Shown here piece by piece: positions 12,701 to 20,727 of a stretch of 35,605 bases of DNA. This stretch comes from Acidimicrobiales bacterium. Lineage in GTDB: Bacteria > Actinomycetota > Acidimicrobiia > Acidimicrobiales > SKKL01. The translations under genes were made by a program, and so were the position numbers. How positions within the stretch are numbered: position 1 is the stretch's first letter; the number at the start of each line of letters is the position of its first letter. The notes below the pieces were generated by a model. The model did no database searches and was not told the DNA's origin. It saw nothing but the letters and a program-made list of their open reading frames with translations. The stretch lies in contig SKKL01000193.1 of NCBI GenBank assembly GCA_007121465.1, forward strand, positions 1 through 35,605, in the 5' to 3' direction.

Positions 12701-12730
12701 TTGGCGAGTCTCGCGGCCAGGCCCCATGAT
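12701..12730 (+). promoter_or_regulatory. Likely serA promoter
   Basis: TTGGCG (12701-12706) and CATGAT (12725-12730) are 18 bp apart, and the latter ends 7 nt before the ATG at 12738. This spacing predicts a leaderless serA mRNA. The upstream in-frame ATG at 12726 would lie inside the -10. Confidence 0.42.
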
Positions 12731-12737
12731 TGGCACC

Positions 12738-14303
12738 ATGGCCCGGATCCTCGTCACCGAACCCCTCGCCGAACGAGGCCTCGACCGTCTGCGCGAAGCA
12801 GGACACGAGGTCGACGTCTCCCTCAACCCCAGCCCCGAGGATCTCCTCGACCGGGTCAAGGGGGCCTCGGCGCTGGTGATCCGGTCCTCGACCCAGGTCA
12901 CCGCCGACGTACTCGACGCGGGGAGCGACCTCGTCGTGGTCGGCCGGGCTGGTCTCGGCGTCGACAACGTCGACGTGGAAGCCGCCACGACCCGGGGTGT
13001 GATGGTCGCCAACGCCCCCGGATCCAACAGCCTCTCGACTGCCGAACACACCATGGCGCTGCTGCTCAGCCAGGCGCGCAACGTGCCCCAGGCCCACGGC
13101 GCGCTGCGAGAGGGCCGCTGGGAGAAGTCGAGGTGGGAGGGCACCGAGCTCTACGGCAAGACCCTCGGAGTCCTCGGCCTCGGACGGATCGGCACGCTCG
13201 TCGCCCAGCGATGCCTGGCGTTCGGCATGCGTCTCGTGGCGTGGGACCCGTGGGTGTCCGCCGAACGCGGACGCCAACTCGGCATCGAGCTGCTCGAGCT
13301 CGATCAGGTGATGGCCCAGGCCGACTTCCTCACCATCCACCTCCTGAAGACCCCCGACAGCGTCGGGCTGATCAACGACGACCTGCTGGCCAAGGCCAAG
13401 CCCGGGATCCGCATCGTCAACTGCGCCCGCGGCGGCATCATCGACGAGGCCGCCCTCGACCGGGCGCTCACCTCGGGCGTGGTGGCCGGAGCGGCCATCG
13501 ACGTGTTCGCCTCGGAGCCCTGCACCGATTCGCCCCTGTTCGCCCACCCCCAGGTGGTCGCCACCCCGCACCTCGGAGCGAGCACCGCCGAGGCTCAGGA
13601 CAAGGCCGGGGTGATCGTCGCCGAGCAGATCGTTCTCGCCCTCGCCGGCGACTTCGTGCCCTTCGCGGTCAACATCGCCGCCAGCGAGGCGGCCGAGGAG
13701 ATCCAGCCCTTCCTCCCCCTTGCCGAGCGCCTGGGCCAACTGTTCGTCGGGCTGTCCGACGGGATGCCCGACACCCTCGAGATCGAGTACCAGGGCCACC
13801 TCGCCGAGTACGACACCCGGATCCTCACCCTGTCGGTGCTGCGGGGACTGCTCGGCACGGTCACCGACGACCCGGTCACCTACGTCAACGCACCTCAGTT
13901 GGCCGAGTCGCGCGGGGTGTCGCTCCGGGAGATCAAGACCGAAGCCACCCAGGAGTTCGTCAACCTCATCACCCTGTCCGGTGGGGGGCACTCGATCGCC
14001 GGCACCTTGGCGGGTCTTCGGGGAGAGGCGCGGATCGTCATGGTCGATGACCACGCCATCGACGTGCCACCGGCGGCCAACATGCTGTTCGTCCGCAACG
14101 ACGACCGCCCGGGCATCATCGGCTCGGTCGGCACGATCCTCGGTCAGGCCGAGGTGAACATCGCCGACATGGCGGTGGGCCAGACCGAAGGGGGCGACTC
14201 GGCGTTGATGGTGATCGCCACCAGCCAGCCCACTCCGGTCGAGGTGGTCGAGGAGCTCCGCTCCGCCGGTGGCATCCTCTCGGTGCACGCCGCCGCCCGC
14301 TGA
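12738..14303 (+). CDS. serA: D-3-phosphoglycerate dehydrogenase
   Basis: Oxidises 3-phosphoglycerate to 3-phosphohydroxypyruvate with NAD, the entry to serine synthesis. The 521-residue length is the long actinobacterial form. The Rossmann motif is GLGRIG (147-152). The catalytic residues are R230 (NCARGG), E259 (FASEPC) and H277 (TPHLGAS). An intervening ASB domain (about 315-440) and a C-terminal ACT domain (about 447-518: NDDRPGIIGSVGTIL) are the sites where serine feeds back in Mycobacterium tuberculosis SerA. The ATG at 12738 is preferred to the in-frame ATG at 12726 because of the promoter position. The product feeds SerC, encoded at 8351-9475. Confidence 0.96.
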   Translation: MARILVTEPLAERGLDRLREAGHEVDVSLNPSPEDLLDRVKGASALVIRSSTQVTADVLDAGSDLVVVGRAGLGVDNVDVEAATTRGVMVANAPGSNSLSTAEHTMALLLSQARNVPQAHGALREGRWEKSRWEGTELYGKTLGVLGLGRIGTLVAQRCLAFGMRLVAWDPWVSAERGRQLGIELLELDQVMAQADFLTIHLLKTPDSVGLINDDLLAKAKPGIRIVNCARGGIIDEAALDRALTSGVVAGAAIDVFASEPCTDSPLFAHPQVVATPHLGASTAEAQDKAGVIVAEQIVLALAGDFVPFAVNIAASEAAEEIQPFLPLAERLGQLFVGLSDGMPDTLEIEYQGHLAEYDTRILTLSVLRGLLGTVTDDPVTYVNAPQLAESRGVSLREIKTEATQEFVNLITLSGGGHSIAGTLAGLRGEARIVMVDDHAIDVPPAANMLFVRNDDRPGIIGSVGTILGQAEVNIADMAVGQTEGGDSALMVIATSQPTPVEVVEELRSAGGILSVHAAAR

Positions 14304-14320
14304 CCCAGGCGGTCGTGTCG

Positions 14321-14336
14321 ACCCGGACATCCGGGT
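14321..14336. terminator. Hairpin between convergent serA and lipoprotein genes
   Basis: ACCCGGA and TCCGGGT form a perfect inverted repeat around CA in the 38-bp gap between the serA stop and the stop of the reverse-strand gene. Its position suits a two-way terminator, but there is no T-run on either strand, so any termination would be of the T-poor actinobacterial kind. Confidence 0.38.
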
Positions 14337-14341
14337 AGAGA

Positions 14342-16513
14342 TCAGCCCCCGAGATGGGCCCAGCCCGAGGTCTCGAGGGTGTCGAGGTCCGAGGCGAGCA
14401 CGCCCCTGTCCGACACCGTCAGCAGTGTGTCGCCGATGACCAGCGAACGCCGGACCTGGCCCCGGTGCTCTCGCTCCCAGTCCGGCGCCGGGCGCCCGGA
14501 CGGCTCTCCGATCGCTCCGCTCGGCTGGTCGGCGTGACCGACGCGTCCCCGTTCGGTCACCGAACGGCCGGCGGCATCGACCTCGACGGCGACGGCACCG
14601 GTGGTCATCGCGCCCTCCTCGGTGTCCCATCGGTGGGTCGTGAAGGGCAGCACCGCCAGCCCGTCCCAGAAGAGGAACGCTCGGTGGTCGTGCTCGACCT
14701 CGGAGTGCGTCCACTCGCCGAGATCGAGTTGGGCGACCCGCCGGGGATCGGAGGCGTCGGAGACGTCGAACAACGACACTTGGCCACCGACGGCCATCCC
14801 CTCGTCGGTGGCGTCTTGGCCGATGCCCATGATGAGGTCGGGACCGACCGGATGCAGGTATGACGAGAACCCGGGGATCTTGAGCTCGCCGAGCATCTGT
14901 GGCGCCGTCGGGTCGGAGAGATCGATCGTGTAGAAGGGGTCGATCTGACGGAACGTGACCACATAGGCGCGGTCGCCCATGAACCGAACGGCGTAGATCT
15001 GTTCGGTGATGCCCAGGTCGCCGACCCGACCGATCTCCTCGAGCGACTCGCCGCTTCGGGCCAGCACCACGACCGAGCTGACCGAGTCGGGACTCCACTG
15101 GTCCTCGGTGACGGCGATCCGCAGGTCTCCTTCGTGCTCGGACATCGAGAACTGGTTCAGGACCTGCCCGTCGACCGATCCCGAGGCCACGTAGCGAGCG
15201 GGGCCGGCGTCGTCGATGGCGAACTGGTGGACGTCGGTCCGCTGGTGGCCGGGCGCCGGCCGCCACGTCGACCTCGCCGCGGGCTCAGAGGACGCATCGG
15301 AGTCGGGCTCGATCCACTGGTGGGTCGCCACGAACAGACTGGTGGGCGACGCATAGACGGTCTCACCGCTGGAGAGGAGGGCGATGCCGTCGTCGGCCTC
15401 GATGCCGTCACCGTCGAGGTCGGCGGTGAGGACCGACACCATCCCGAACCCCGAGAACACCGACGGACGGTGGAGCTGGTCGCACGGGGCCACCTGGGTC
15501 TCGGAGACGACCGTCCCGTCGGAATCGGTCAGGGTGAGCGAGGGGACCCAGTCCTCGATGGTCGATGCCGTGATCACGGCCCGGTTGGCCTCGGTAGCGG
15601 CGTCCTCGGCGTTGGGACCGCTCGGGTACACGAACGGAAGGTCGGCGCTGGGGTCGCTGCGCGCGATGATCCTGGCCGTGCCGTCGACCACGCGGGCGCT
15701 GACGTAGCCGCCCTCGACGGTCCAGGTTCGCTCAGCTCGGGGCGCGCTCGGGTCCGAGATGTCGACGAGGGCGACGGTGGTCACCTCCGGGGACGGGACG
15801 TAGGGGCCGGACTCGTGCCACTCCATGGAGTCCGACTCGGCATCGTCTCGGGCAGAGTCGTCGTCGGAGCGGGCGGGGGCGCCGATCGCGTCGCCTTCGA
15901 GCGGTCGCTGGGGCGGACCCCAGTACTGGCCGGAGTGCTGGAGGACCACGAGGCGGTCACCGTGCAACAGCAGCTCGGCTCCGTGCCCGGCAAGGGGGGT
16001 CGAGGACAGCAGTTGGGGGTCGGTGGGATCGCTCACGTCGAGCAGGTGCAGGTGGTCGCCGCCGACGGTGGCGAGCAGCGACCCGTCGGTCTTGACCCGG
16101 TCGGGCTCGTCGACGCCGGCCTCCTGGAGGTTCGTGCCCGAGAAGCCCGGGTCGTCGGAGCCGGGGCCCGTGCCCGAGAACCCGGAGGGAGCGTCGGCGT
16201 CGTCAGCCATCTCGGCACCGTCCATCGCCCGGCCGAACCGCCCGCCGAAAAAGGGGAGCCCGCCCAGCCCGTAGGGCCCCACACGTTCGAGGGCCTCGGC
16301 TTTGACGTCGTCGAGGAAGGCGTCGCAGGAGTCGTAGCGAGCGAGCGACGCGATCAGCTCGATGCCGTCGCCGGGACCGCCGAGCTCGACGGTGTCGCGA
16401 GCATCCGCGGCGCGGCCCTCCTCGCCTGGGGAGCTACAGCCGGCGATCAGCGCCACGGTCACTGTCAACGCCACCACCATCGCCCGTGCTGGTCCCCGCT
16501 GCTGTTGCCCCAT
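14342..16513 (-). CDS. Secreted lipoprotein with beta-propeller domain
   Basis: A 723-residue exported protein of the beta-propeller family found in archaea and bacteria (Pfam Beta_propel type, function unknown). A signal peptide of about 25 residues ends in the lipobox IAGC with C26, so it is probably lipid-anchored on the outer face of the membrane. The family core begins around SGTNLQEAGVDEPDRVKTDG (about 125-144), followed by blade motifs such as LLDVSDPTDPQLLS and VALVDISDPSAP, the TEQIYAVRFMGDRAYVVTFR segment, then FYTIDLSDPTAPQMLG and LHPVGPDLIMGIGQDA. An Asp/Ser-rich insert lies at about 218-232. A GGAGG 7 nt before the ATG fixes the start. It could bind ligands or cations; nothing here shows catalysis. 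Confidence 0.88.
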   Translation of the reverse strand: MGQQQRGPARAMVVALTVTVALIAGCSSPGEEGRAADARDTVELGGPGDGIELIASLARYDSCDAFLDDVKAEALERVGPYGLGGLPFFGGRFGRAMDGAEMADDADAPSGFSGTGPGSDDPGFSGTNLQEAGVDEPDRVKTDGSLLATVGGDHLHLLDVSDPTDPQLLSSTPLAGHGAELLLHGDRLVVLQHSGQYWGPPQRPLEGDAIGAPARSDDDSARDDAESDSMEWHESGPYVPSPEVTTVALVDISDPSAPRAERTWTVEGGYVSARVVDGTARIIARSDPSADLPFVYPSGPNAEDAATEANRAVITASTIEDWVPSLTLTDSDGTVVSETQVAPCDQLHRPSVFSGFGMVSVLTADLDGDGIEADDGIALLSSGETVYASPTSLFVATHQWIEPDSDASSEPAARSTWRPAPGHQRTDVHQFAIDDAGPARYVASGSVDGQVLNQFSMSEHEGDLRIAVTEDQWSPDSVSSVVVLARSGESLEEIGRVGDLGITEQIYAVRFMGDRAYVVTFRQIDPFYTIDLSDPTAPQMLGELKIPGFSSYLHPVGPDLIMGIGQDATDEGMAVGGQVSLFDVSDASDPRRVAQLDLGEWTHSEVEHDHRAFLFWDGLAVLPFTTHRWDTEEGAMTTGAVAVEVDAAGRSVTERGRVGHADQPSGAIGEPSGRPAPDWEREHRGQVRRSLVIGDTLLTVSDRGVLASDLDTLETSGWAHLGG

Positions 16514-16588
16514 GTCCCAGCCTCCGTGTGTCGTGTCTGGGAGGTGTGACGATGCGGACCCGGCGGCGGTTCCCGGTCGGCGGAGATG

Positions 16589-17182
16589 TCAGCCGAGGGT
16601 GGGTGCCCAGGCGGGGCGGGACTCCTCGAAGCGGTCGATGTCGTCGGCGTAGCGGAGGGTGATCCCGATGTCGTCGAGGCCTTCGAGGAAGCGTTCCTGG
16701 GTCGACCCGTCGAGGGGGAAGGACACCTCGATGCCGGCCTTCGGAGCGCTGAGCGTGCGTCGCTCGACGTCGATGGTGATCTCGAGCTCGGGGTCGGCCT
16801 CGATGGCTCGGAGGAGTGCCTCGCCGGTGGCCTCGTCGACCTGGACGGGGACGAGCCCGTTCTTGGTGGAGTTGTTGCGGAAGATGTCGCCGAAACGGGG
16901 GGAGACCACCGCGGCGAAGCCGTAGTCCATGATCGCCCACACCGCATGCTCCCGGGATGAGCCGGTGCCGAAGTTCGAGCCGGCGACGAGGATCCGTGCT
17001 CCGGCGTACTCGGGTTGGTTGAGCACGAAGTCACGGTCGTCGCGCCACTCCGAGAAGAGGCCGGCGCCGAAGCCGGTGCGCTCCACTCGCTTGAGCCAGT
17101 CCGACGGGATGATCTGGTCGGTGTCGACGTCGGACCGGTCGAGGGGCACCGCTGTTCCGGTGACGATGCGTACGGGTTCCAT
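16589..17182 (-). CDS. leuD: 3-isopropylmalate dehydratase small subunit
   Basis: Small subunit of the isopropylmalate isomerase, which also isomerises citramalate to 3-methylmalate in the CimA route. The 197 residues include DVDTDQIIPSDWLKR (about 17-31), the swivel-domain loop GSNFGTGSSREHAVWAI (about 67-83) that reaches into the active site, and RFGDIFRNNSTKNGLVPV (about 96-113). The start is the ATG at 17182, with GGAGG 11 nt upstream. Readings that start further upstream only run through leuC in the wrong frame. It lies 23 bp after leuC and is presumably co-transcribed. The next gene on the same strand, the lipoprotein, begins 75 bp downstream. Confidence 0.96.
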   Translation of the reverse strand: MEPVRIVTGTAVPLDRSDVDTDQIIPSDWLKRVERTGFGAGLFSEWRDDRDFVLNQPEYAGARILVAGSNFGTGSSREHAVWAIMDYGFAAVVSPRFGDIFRNNSTKNGLVPVQVDEATGEALLRAIEADPELEITIDVERRTLSAPKAGIEVSFPLDGSTQERFLEGLDDIGITLRYADDIDRFEESRPAWAPTLG

Positions 17183-17205
17183 GAGTGGTGTGTCCTCCGG
17201 GGCGG

Positions 17206-18615
17206 TCAGGCGAGGTCGGCCGGGGTGGCGAAATGCCCGGCGATGGCGGTGGCGGCGGCGACGGCGGGGGAGACGAGGTGGGTGCGGCCCCCTCGGCCCT
17301 GGCGGCCCTCGAAATTGCGGTTGCTGGTCGAGGCACAACGCTCGCCGGGGGCGAGCTTGTCGGGGTTCATGGCCAGGCACATGGAGCAACCGGGCTCACG
17401 CCAGTCGAACCCGGCGGCGAGGAAGACCTCGTGGAGGCCTTCGGCCTCGGCCTGGTCCTTCACTGCGAAGGATCCGGGCACCACCAGGGTCCGCACCCCG
17501 TCGGCGACCGTGCGTCCTTCGGCCACCGAGGCAGCGGCTCGGAGGTCTTCGATGCGGCTGTTGGTGCACGACCCGATGAACACCGTGTCGACGGGCACCT
17601 CGCGGAACGGGGTGCCCGCCTCGAGACCCATGTAGTCGAGGGCCCGACGGGCGGCGTCACGGGAGCTGGACTCGGCGAAGGAGTTCGGGTCGGGGACCGC
17701 TCCGGAGAGCGGGGCGACCTGGGAGGGATTGGTTCCCCATGACACGTGAGGGGCGATCTCGGAGGCGTCGAGCACGACCTCTTTGTCGAAGGTGGCACCC
17801 TCGTCGGTGACCAGCGATCGCCAGTCGGCGACTGCGGTGTCCCAGGCGTCGCCGGTCGGGGCGTGGGGTCGACCGGCCAGGTAATCGAAGGTGGTCTCGT
17901 CGGGGGCGATCAGTCCAGCCTTGGCGCCGGCCTCGATCGACATGTTGCAGACCGTCATCCGGCCCTCCATCGAGAGATCCCGGATGGCCTGCCCCCGGTA
18001 CTCGATGATCGAGCCGATGCCGCCACCGGTTCCGATCCGGCCGATCACCGCCAGGATGATGTCCTTCGCCGTGGTGCCCTCGGGCGCGGTGCCCTCGATG
18101 GTGACCGCCATCGTGCCCGGCCGCTGTTGGGGCAGGGTCTGGGTGGCGAGGACGTGCTCGACCTCGCTGGTGCCGATGCCGAAGGCCAACGCGCCGAAGG
18201 CCCCGTGGGTGGAGGTGTGGCTGTCGCCGCACACGATGGTCATGCCCGGCTGGGTGAGCCCTTGCTCGGGTCCGATGACGTGGACGATGCCCTGTCCCGG
18301 TGTGCCCATCGGGTGGAGGGTGATGCCGAACTCCTCGCAGTTGGCCCGGAGCGTCTCCACCTGCTTGCGGGAGATCGGGTCGGCGATCGGCTGGTCGAGG
18401 TCGGCCGTGGGCACGTTGTGGTCTTCGGTGGCCACGGTGAGGTCGGGACGGCGGACGGTTCGCCCGGCGAGGCGGATGCCGTCGAAGGCCTGAGGCGAGG
18501 TGACCTCGTGGACCAGATGTAGGTCGATGTAGAGCAGATCGGGTTCGCCCTCGCCCTGATGGACCAGGTGTCGATCCCAGATCTTTTCGGCCATCGTGCG
18601 GGGCCGGTCGTTCAT
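17206..18615 (-). CDS. leuC: 3-isopropylmalate dehydratase large subunit
   Basis: Aconitase-family subunit carrying the [4Fe-4S] cluster that isomerises 2-isopropylmalate to 3-isopropylmalate (and citramalate to beta-methylmalate). The 469-residue length is normal. Cluster cysteines are C350 (GSCTNSR), C410 and C413 (CSMC), and the N-terminal [14 protein letters not shown] and [13 protein letters not shown] segments are conserved. The ATG at 18615 has GAGGAG 5 nt upstream, which rules out an in-frame start 63 bp further up. The gene is divergent from an IclR-type regulator, and an inverted repeat lies between their promoters, so repression by that regulator is likely. Confidence 0.97.
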   Translation of the reverse strand: MNDRPRTMAEKIWDRHLVHQGEGEPDLLYIDLHLVHEVTSPQAFDGIRLAGRTVRRPDLTVATEDHNVPTADLDQPIADPISRKQVETLRANCEEFGITLHPMGTPGQGIVHVIGPEQGLTQPGMTIVCGDSHTSTHGAFGALAFGIGTSEVEHVLATQTLPQQRPGTMAVTIEGTAPEGTTAKDIILAVIGRIGTGGGIGSIIEYRGQAIRDLSMEGRMTVCNMSIEAGAKAGLIAPDETTFDYLAGRPHAPTGDAWDTAVADWRSLVTDEGATFDKEVVLDASEIAPHVSWGTNPSQVAPLSGAVPDPNSFAESSSRDAARRALDYMGLEAGTPFREVPVDTVFIGSCTNSRIEDLRAAASVAEGRTVADGVRTLVVPGSFAVKDQAEAEGLHEVFLAAGFDWREPGCSMCLAMNPDKLAPGERCASTSNRNFEGRQGRGGRTHLVSPAVAAATAIAGHFATPADLA

Positions 18616-18626
18616 CAGCTCTCCTC

Positions 18627-18656
18627 GTCCACTGCTGCGTTGTCCACTGCTGCGTT
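18627..18656. repeat. 15-bp perfect tandem duplication in the leuC 5' region
   Basis: GTCCACTGCTGCGTT occurs twice back to back (18627-18641 and 18642-18656), between the leuC start and the divergent operator. The second copy ends 14 bp before the -35 of the regulator gene. It lengthens the untranslated leader of leuC by one unit. Confidence 0.9.
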
Positions 18657-18670
18657 CTTGCCCAGGCGTC

Positions 18671-18699
18671 TTGCTCATCCCAATATATGGGACTACACT
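18671..18699 (+). promoter_or_regulatory. iclR-type promoter with operator in its spacer
   Basis: TTGCTC (18671-18676) and TACACT (18694-18699) are exactly 17 bp apart, and the -10 ends 8 nt before the GTG at 18708. The spacer is filled by the inverted repeat TCCCA-ATATA-TGGGA (18678-18692). A protein bound there would block this promoter and probably the divergent leuCD promoter. On the reverse strand, TATATT (18687-18682) inside the repeat is a possible leuC -10. Confidence 0.68.
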
Positions 18700-18707
18700 C
18701 CTGCTTC

Positions 18708-19364
18708 GTGGAACAGACGATATCGGGTGTCGGCGTGCTCGACAAGGCGGTGCGCGTGCTCGACGCCCTCGAGGAACGACCCCTCGACCTGGCCGGCCTG
18801 GTGGAGGCCACCGGTATGCCCCGTGCGACCGCCCATCGGCTGGCCACCGCGCTGGAGGCCCATGGCCTCGTGCGGCGTGACGACCGAGGCCGCTTCGCCC
18901 CCGGGCTGCGCCTCATCGCCCTCGGTCGAGCGGCCCGGAGTGCGCTGGCCCTCCCCGAGCTCGCCCGTCCTGCGCTCGTCGAGTTGCGTGATCGCACCGG
19001 CGAGAGCGTCCAGCTCTATGTCCGCGATGGCGACCGGCGGGTCTGTGTCGTTTCGTTGGAGTCCCCGCACGGGTTGCGCACGATCGTTCCCCTCGGCGCG
19101 GCGTTCCTGTTGCCGGCAGGATCGGCGGGTCGGCTCCTCGGCGGCGACCCGGAGGCGGTGGCCGCGGGGTGGTGTCAGACGGTCGAGGAGCGGGAGCCCG
19201 GCGTGGCGTCGGTCAGTGCCGCCGTTCGCGCCGGGGAGAGCGCCGTTGTCGCCGCCGTCAGCGTCTCGGGACCGATCGATCGAATGGGGGCGTCTCCGGG
19301 CCGTGACCACGCCGACGCCGTGCGTGACGCCGCTGCCCGAATCGGCGCCACCCTCCAAGCCTGA
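18708..19364 (+). CDS. IclR-family transcriptional regulator, probable regulator of leuCD
   Basis: A 218-residue DNA-binding regulator. An N-terminal winged helix-turn-helix (about 8-65: [14 protein letters not shown] ... [25 protein letters not shown]) is followed by an effector-binding domain (about 75-215). It is slightly shorter than most family members. IclR-type regulators divergent from leuCD (LtbR in Corynebacterium, NdgR/AreB in Streptomyces) control leucine genes, and this layout suggests the same role. The GTG at 18708 fits a leaderless transcript. An ATG at 18687 would lie inside the operator and upstream of the -10, so I reject it. Autoregulation is inferred from the operator. 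The effector is unknown. Confidence 0.88.
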   Translation: MEQTISGVGVLDKAVRVLDALEERPLDLAGLVEATGMPRATAHRLATALEAHGLVRRDDRGRFAPGLRLIALGRAARSALALPELARPALVELRDRTGESVQLYVRDGDRRVCVVSLESPHGLRTIVPLGAAFLLPAGSAGRLLGGDPEAVAAGWCQTVEEREPGVASVSAAVRAGESAVVAAVSVSGPIDRMGASPGRDHADAVRDAAARIGATLQA

Positions 19365-19365
19365 C

Positions 19366-19417
19366 CACTCGGCGCCGAATCGGCGCCGAATCGGCGCCGA
19401 CCGGCGGGGGGATTGGG
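19366..19417 (+). repeat. Phased triple-palindrome repeat, copy 2
   Basis: Three identical perfect palindromes TCGGCGCCGA at 19369, 19380 and 19391, each separated by one A (11-bp period), preceded by CAC and followed by GGGGGGATTGG. It matches copy 1 at 8291-8337 in the same orientation, including the flanks. It begins one base after the regulator's stop codon and ends 29 bp before the DUF2254 ATG. Confidence 0.8.
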
Positions 19418-19446
19418 GACTGCGGTGCCGGGGTATCGCGGCACCC

Positions 19447-20727
19447 ATGTCAGCGTTTCCCCCTCGGGTGGTCGTGGGCCGACTCGCCGCTCCGGTTGAT
19501 CGACGAGCGTTCGTCCGGCCCCTGGTGCTCGCGGTCGTCGCGTGCGTGGCGGCGTCCGTCGTGCGATGGATCGAGACCGCCACCGGTGCCGACACTCTCG
19601 TGGCGATGTCGCCCGAGGCCTCGCGGACCTTCCTGGGGGCGATCGCCGGCACCATGGTCACCGCCACCATCGTCGTGTTCTGGGTGCGCGGCCTCATCGT
19701 CTCGACCCACGCCGGTCGGGTACCGAACCGGATCTTGAGCGACTACCTCGCCGACCGCTACCAGCAGTGGGTGATGGGAACGATGGTGGGTGCGTTCACC
19801 TTCTCCGCAGTGGGGATGGTGGCGCTGTCGGTGGGCGGAGCCGAGGCGGAGGCCGATGCCGCCGGTGGTCTGGTCGTGGTCGTCGCAGCGATCCTGTCGG
19901 TCGGTGCACTCCTGATCATCGTCCAGTCGATCGACTCGGGAGTACGGGCGATGCACGAGGAGCGACTGCTGCGCCGGGTGCTCGAATCGGCGTTCGAGGT
20001 GATCGAGCGTGACTACCCCGAACACGAGGACGGCCCCGACAGGGTTGGCGATCCTCCCCCGATCGACAGGTCGCGGGCACGGGTCGTGCGCTCCACCGAG
20101 ATCGGGTGGGTGCGAGCGATCGATGAAGGTCGCCTCCTCCAGGAGCTGCCAGACGGATCGACGTGCTGGCTCGAGTCCCGCGTGGGTGCCTTCGTGTCGC
20201 CGGCGACAGCTCTGTGTCACCTCGACGGAGCCGATGACCTCGATCCTGGTGTCATCGAGCAGGCGTTCGACGTCGTCGACTCGCGGGACCCACACGCCGA
20301 TCTCGCTCTCGCCCTGCGCAACCTCGTCGATGTCGCCCTCGGCTCACTGATCGACGGAACCGATCGGACGACGGGGCGCGAGGCCGTGGCCCACCTCGGA
20401 GCGCTGATGCGCCCCATCATCGCCTGGGATGGCCCAGCTCGAGTCCTCACGGGGACCGACGGACAGTGCCTGGTCAGGGGTGCCGAGCCCGACTTCGCCC
20501 ACTTCGTCCAGGAGGCGTTCGAGGATCTCGGCCGGGTGTCCGATCCGCTGACGGCCCGCTACACGCTGTCGGTGCTCGACGACCTCATCGAAGTGGCCGA
20601 CGAGTCGGGACGCTCCGACCGAGCCGAGCTCCTGCGGCGGCGTGCCGCCTCTGTCGTCGAGCAGGTGCGCACCAGCGGCGCCACCGACGACGAGGTGACC
20701 CTGCTACGAGAACAGCTGGCGGGCTGA
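19447..20727 (+). CDS. DUF2254 family predicted membrane protein
   Basis: A 426-residue inner-membrane protein of unknown function. Four hydrophobic segments are visible: about 24-42, 60-80, 110-130 and 139-160. The second, after SPEASRTFLGAIAGTMVTATIVVFW, is characteristic of DUF2254. The segments are followed by a soluble cytoplasmic part of about 260 residues with several acidic helices and the family motifs GWVRAIDEGRLLQ and DPHADLALALRNLVDVA. No Shine-Dalgarno precedes the ATG. The phased repeat sits just upstream. The stop codon abuts the stop of the convergent hydrolase gene with no gap. Confidence 0.85.
   Translation: MSAFPPRVVVGRLAAPVDRRAFVRPLVLAVVACVAASVVRWIETATGADTLVAMSPEASRTFLGAIAGTMVTATIVVFWVRGLIVSTHAGRVPNRILSDYLADRYQQWVMGTMVGAFTFSAVGMVALSVGGAEAEADAAGGLVVVVAAILSVGALLIIVQSIDSGVRAMHEERLLRRVLESAFEVIERDYPEHEDGPDRVGDPPPIDRSRARVVRSTEIGWVRAIDEGRLLQELPDGSTCWLESRVGAFVSPATALCHLDGADDLDPGVIEQAFDVVDSRDPHADLALALRNLVDVALGSLIDGTDRTTGREAVAHLGALMRPIIAWDGPARVLTGTDGQCLVRGAEPDFAHFVQEAFEDLGRVSDPLTARYTLSVLDDLIEVADESGRSDRAELLRRRAASVVEQVRTSGATDDEVTLLREQLAG

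Noticed and set aside
12681-15266. An 861-codon reverse frame across serA and part of the lipoprotein gene
   Set aside because: It crosses two well-identified genes. The part over the lipoprotein gene is in the wrong frame and Arg/Pro-rich.
16640-18320. GGGTGAT words inside leuD and leuC as further LuxR sites
   Set aside because: They lack the matching ATCACCC arm and are inside coding sequence.
18687-18707. An ATG at 18687 as the start of the IclR-type regulator
   Set aside because: It is inside the operator and upstream of the -10 TACACT, so it would not be on the predicted transcript.
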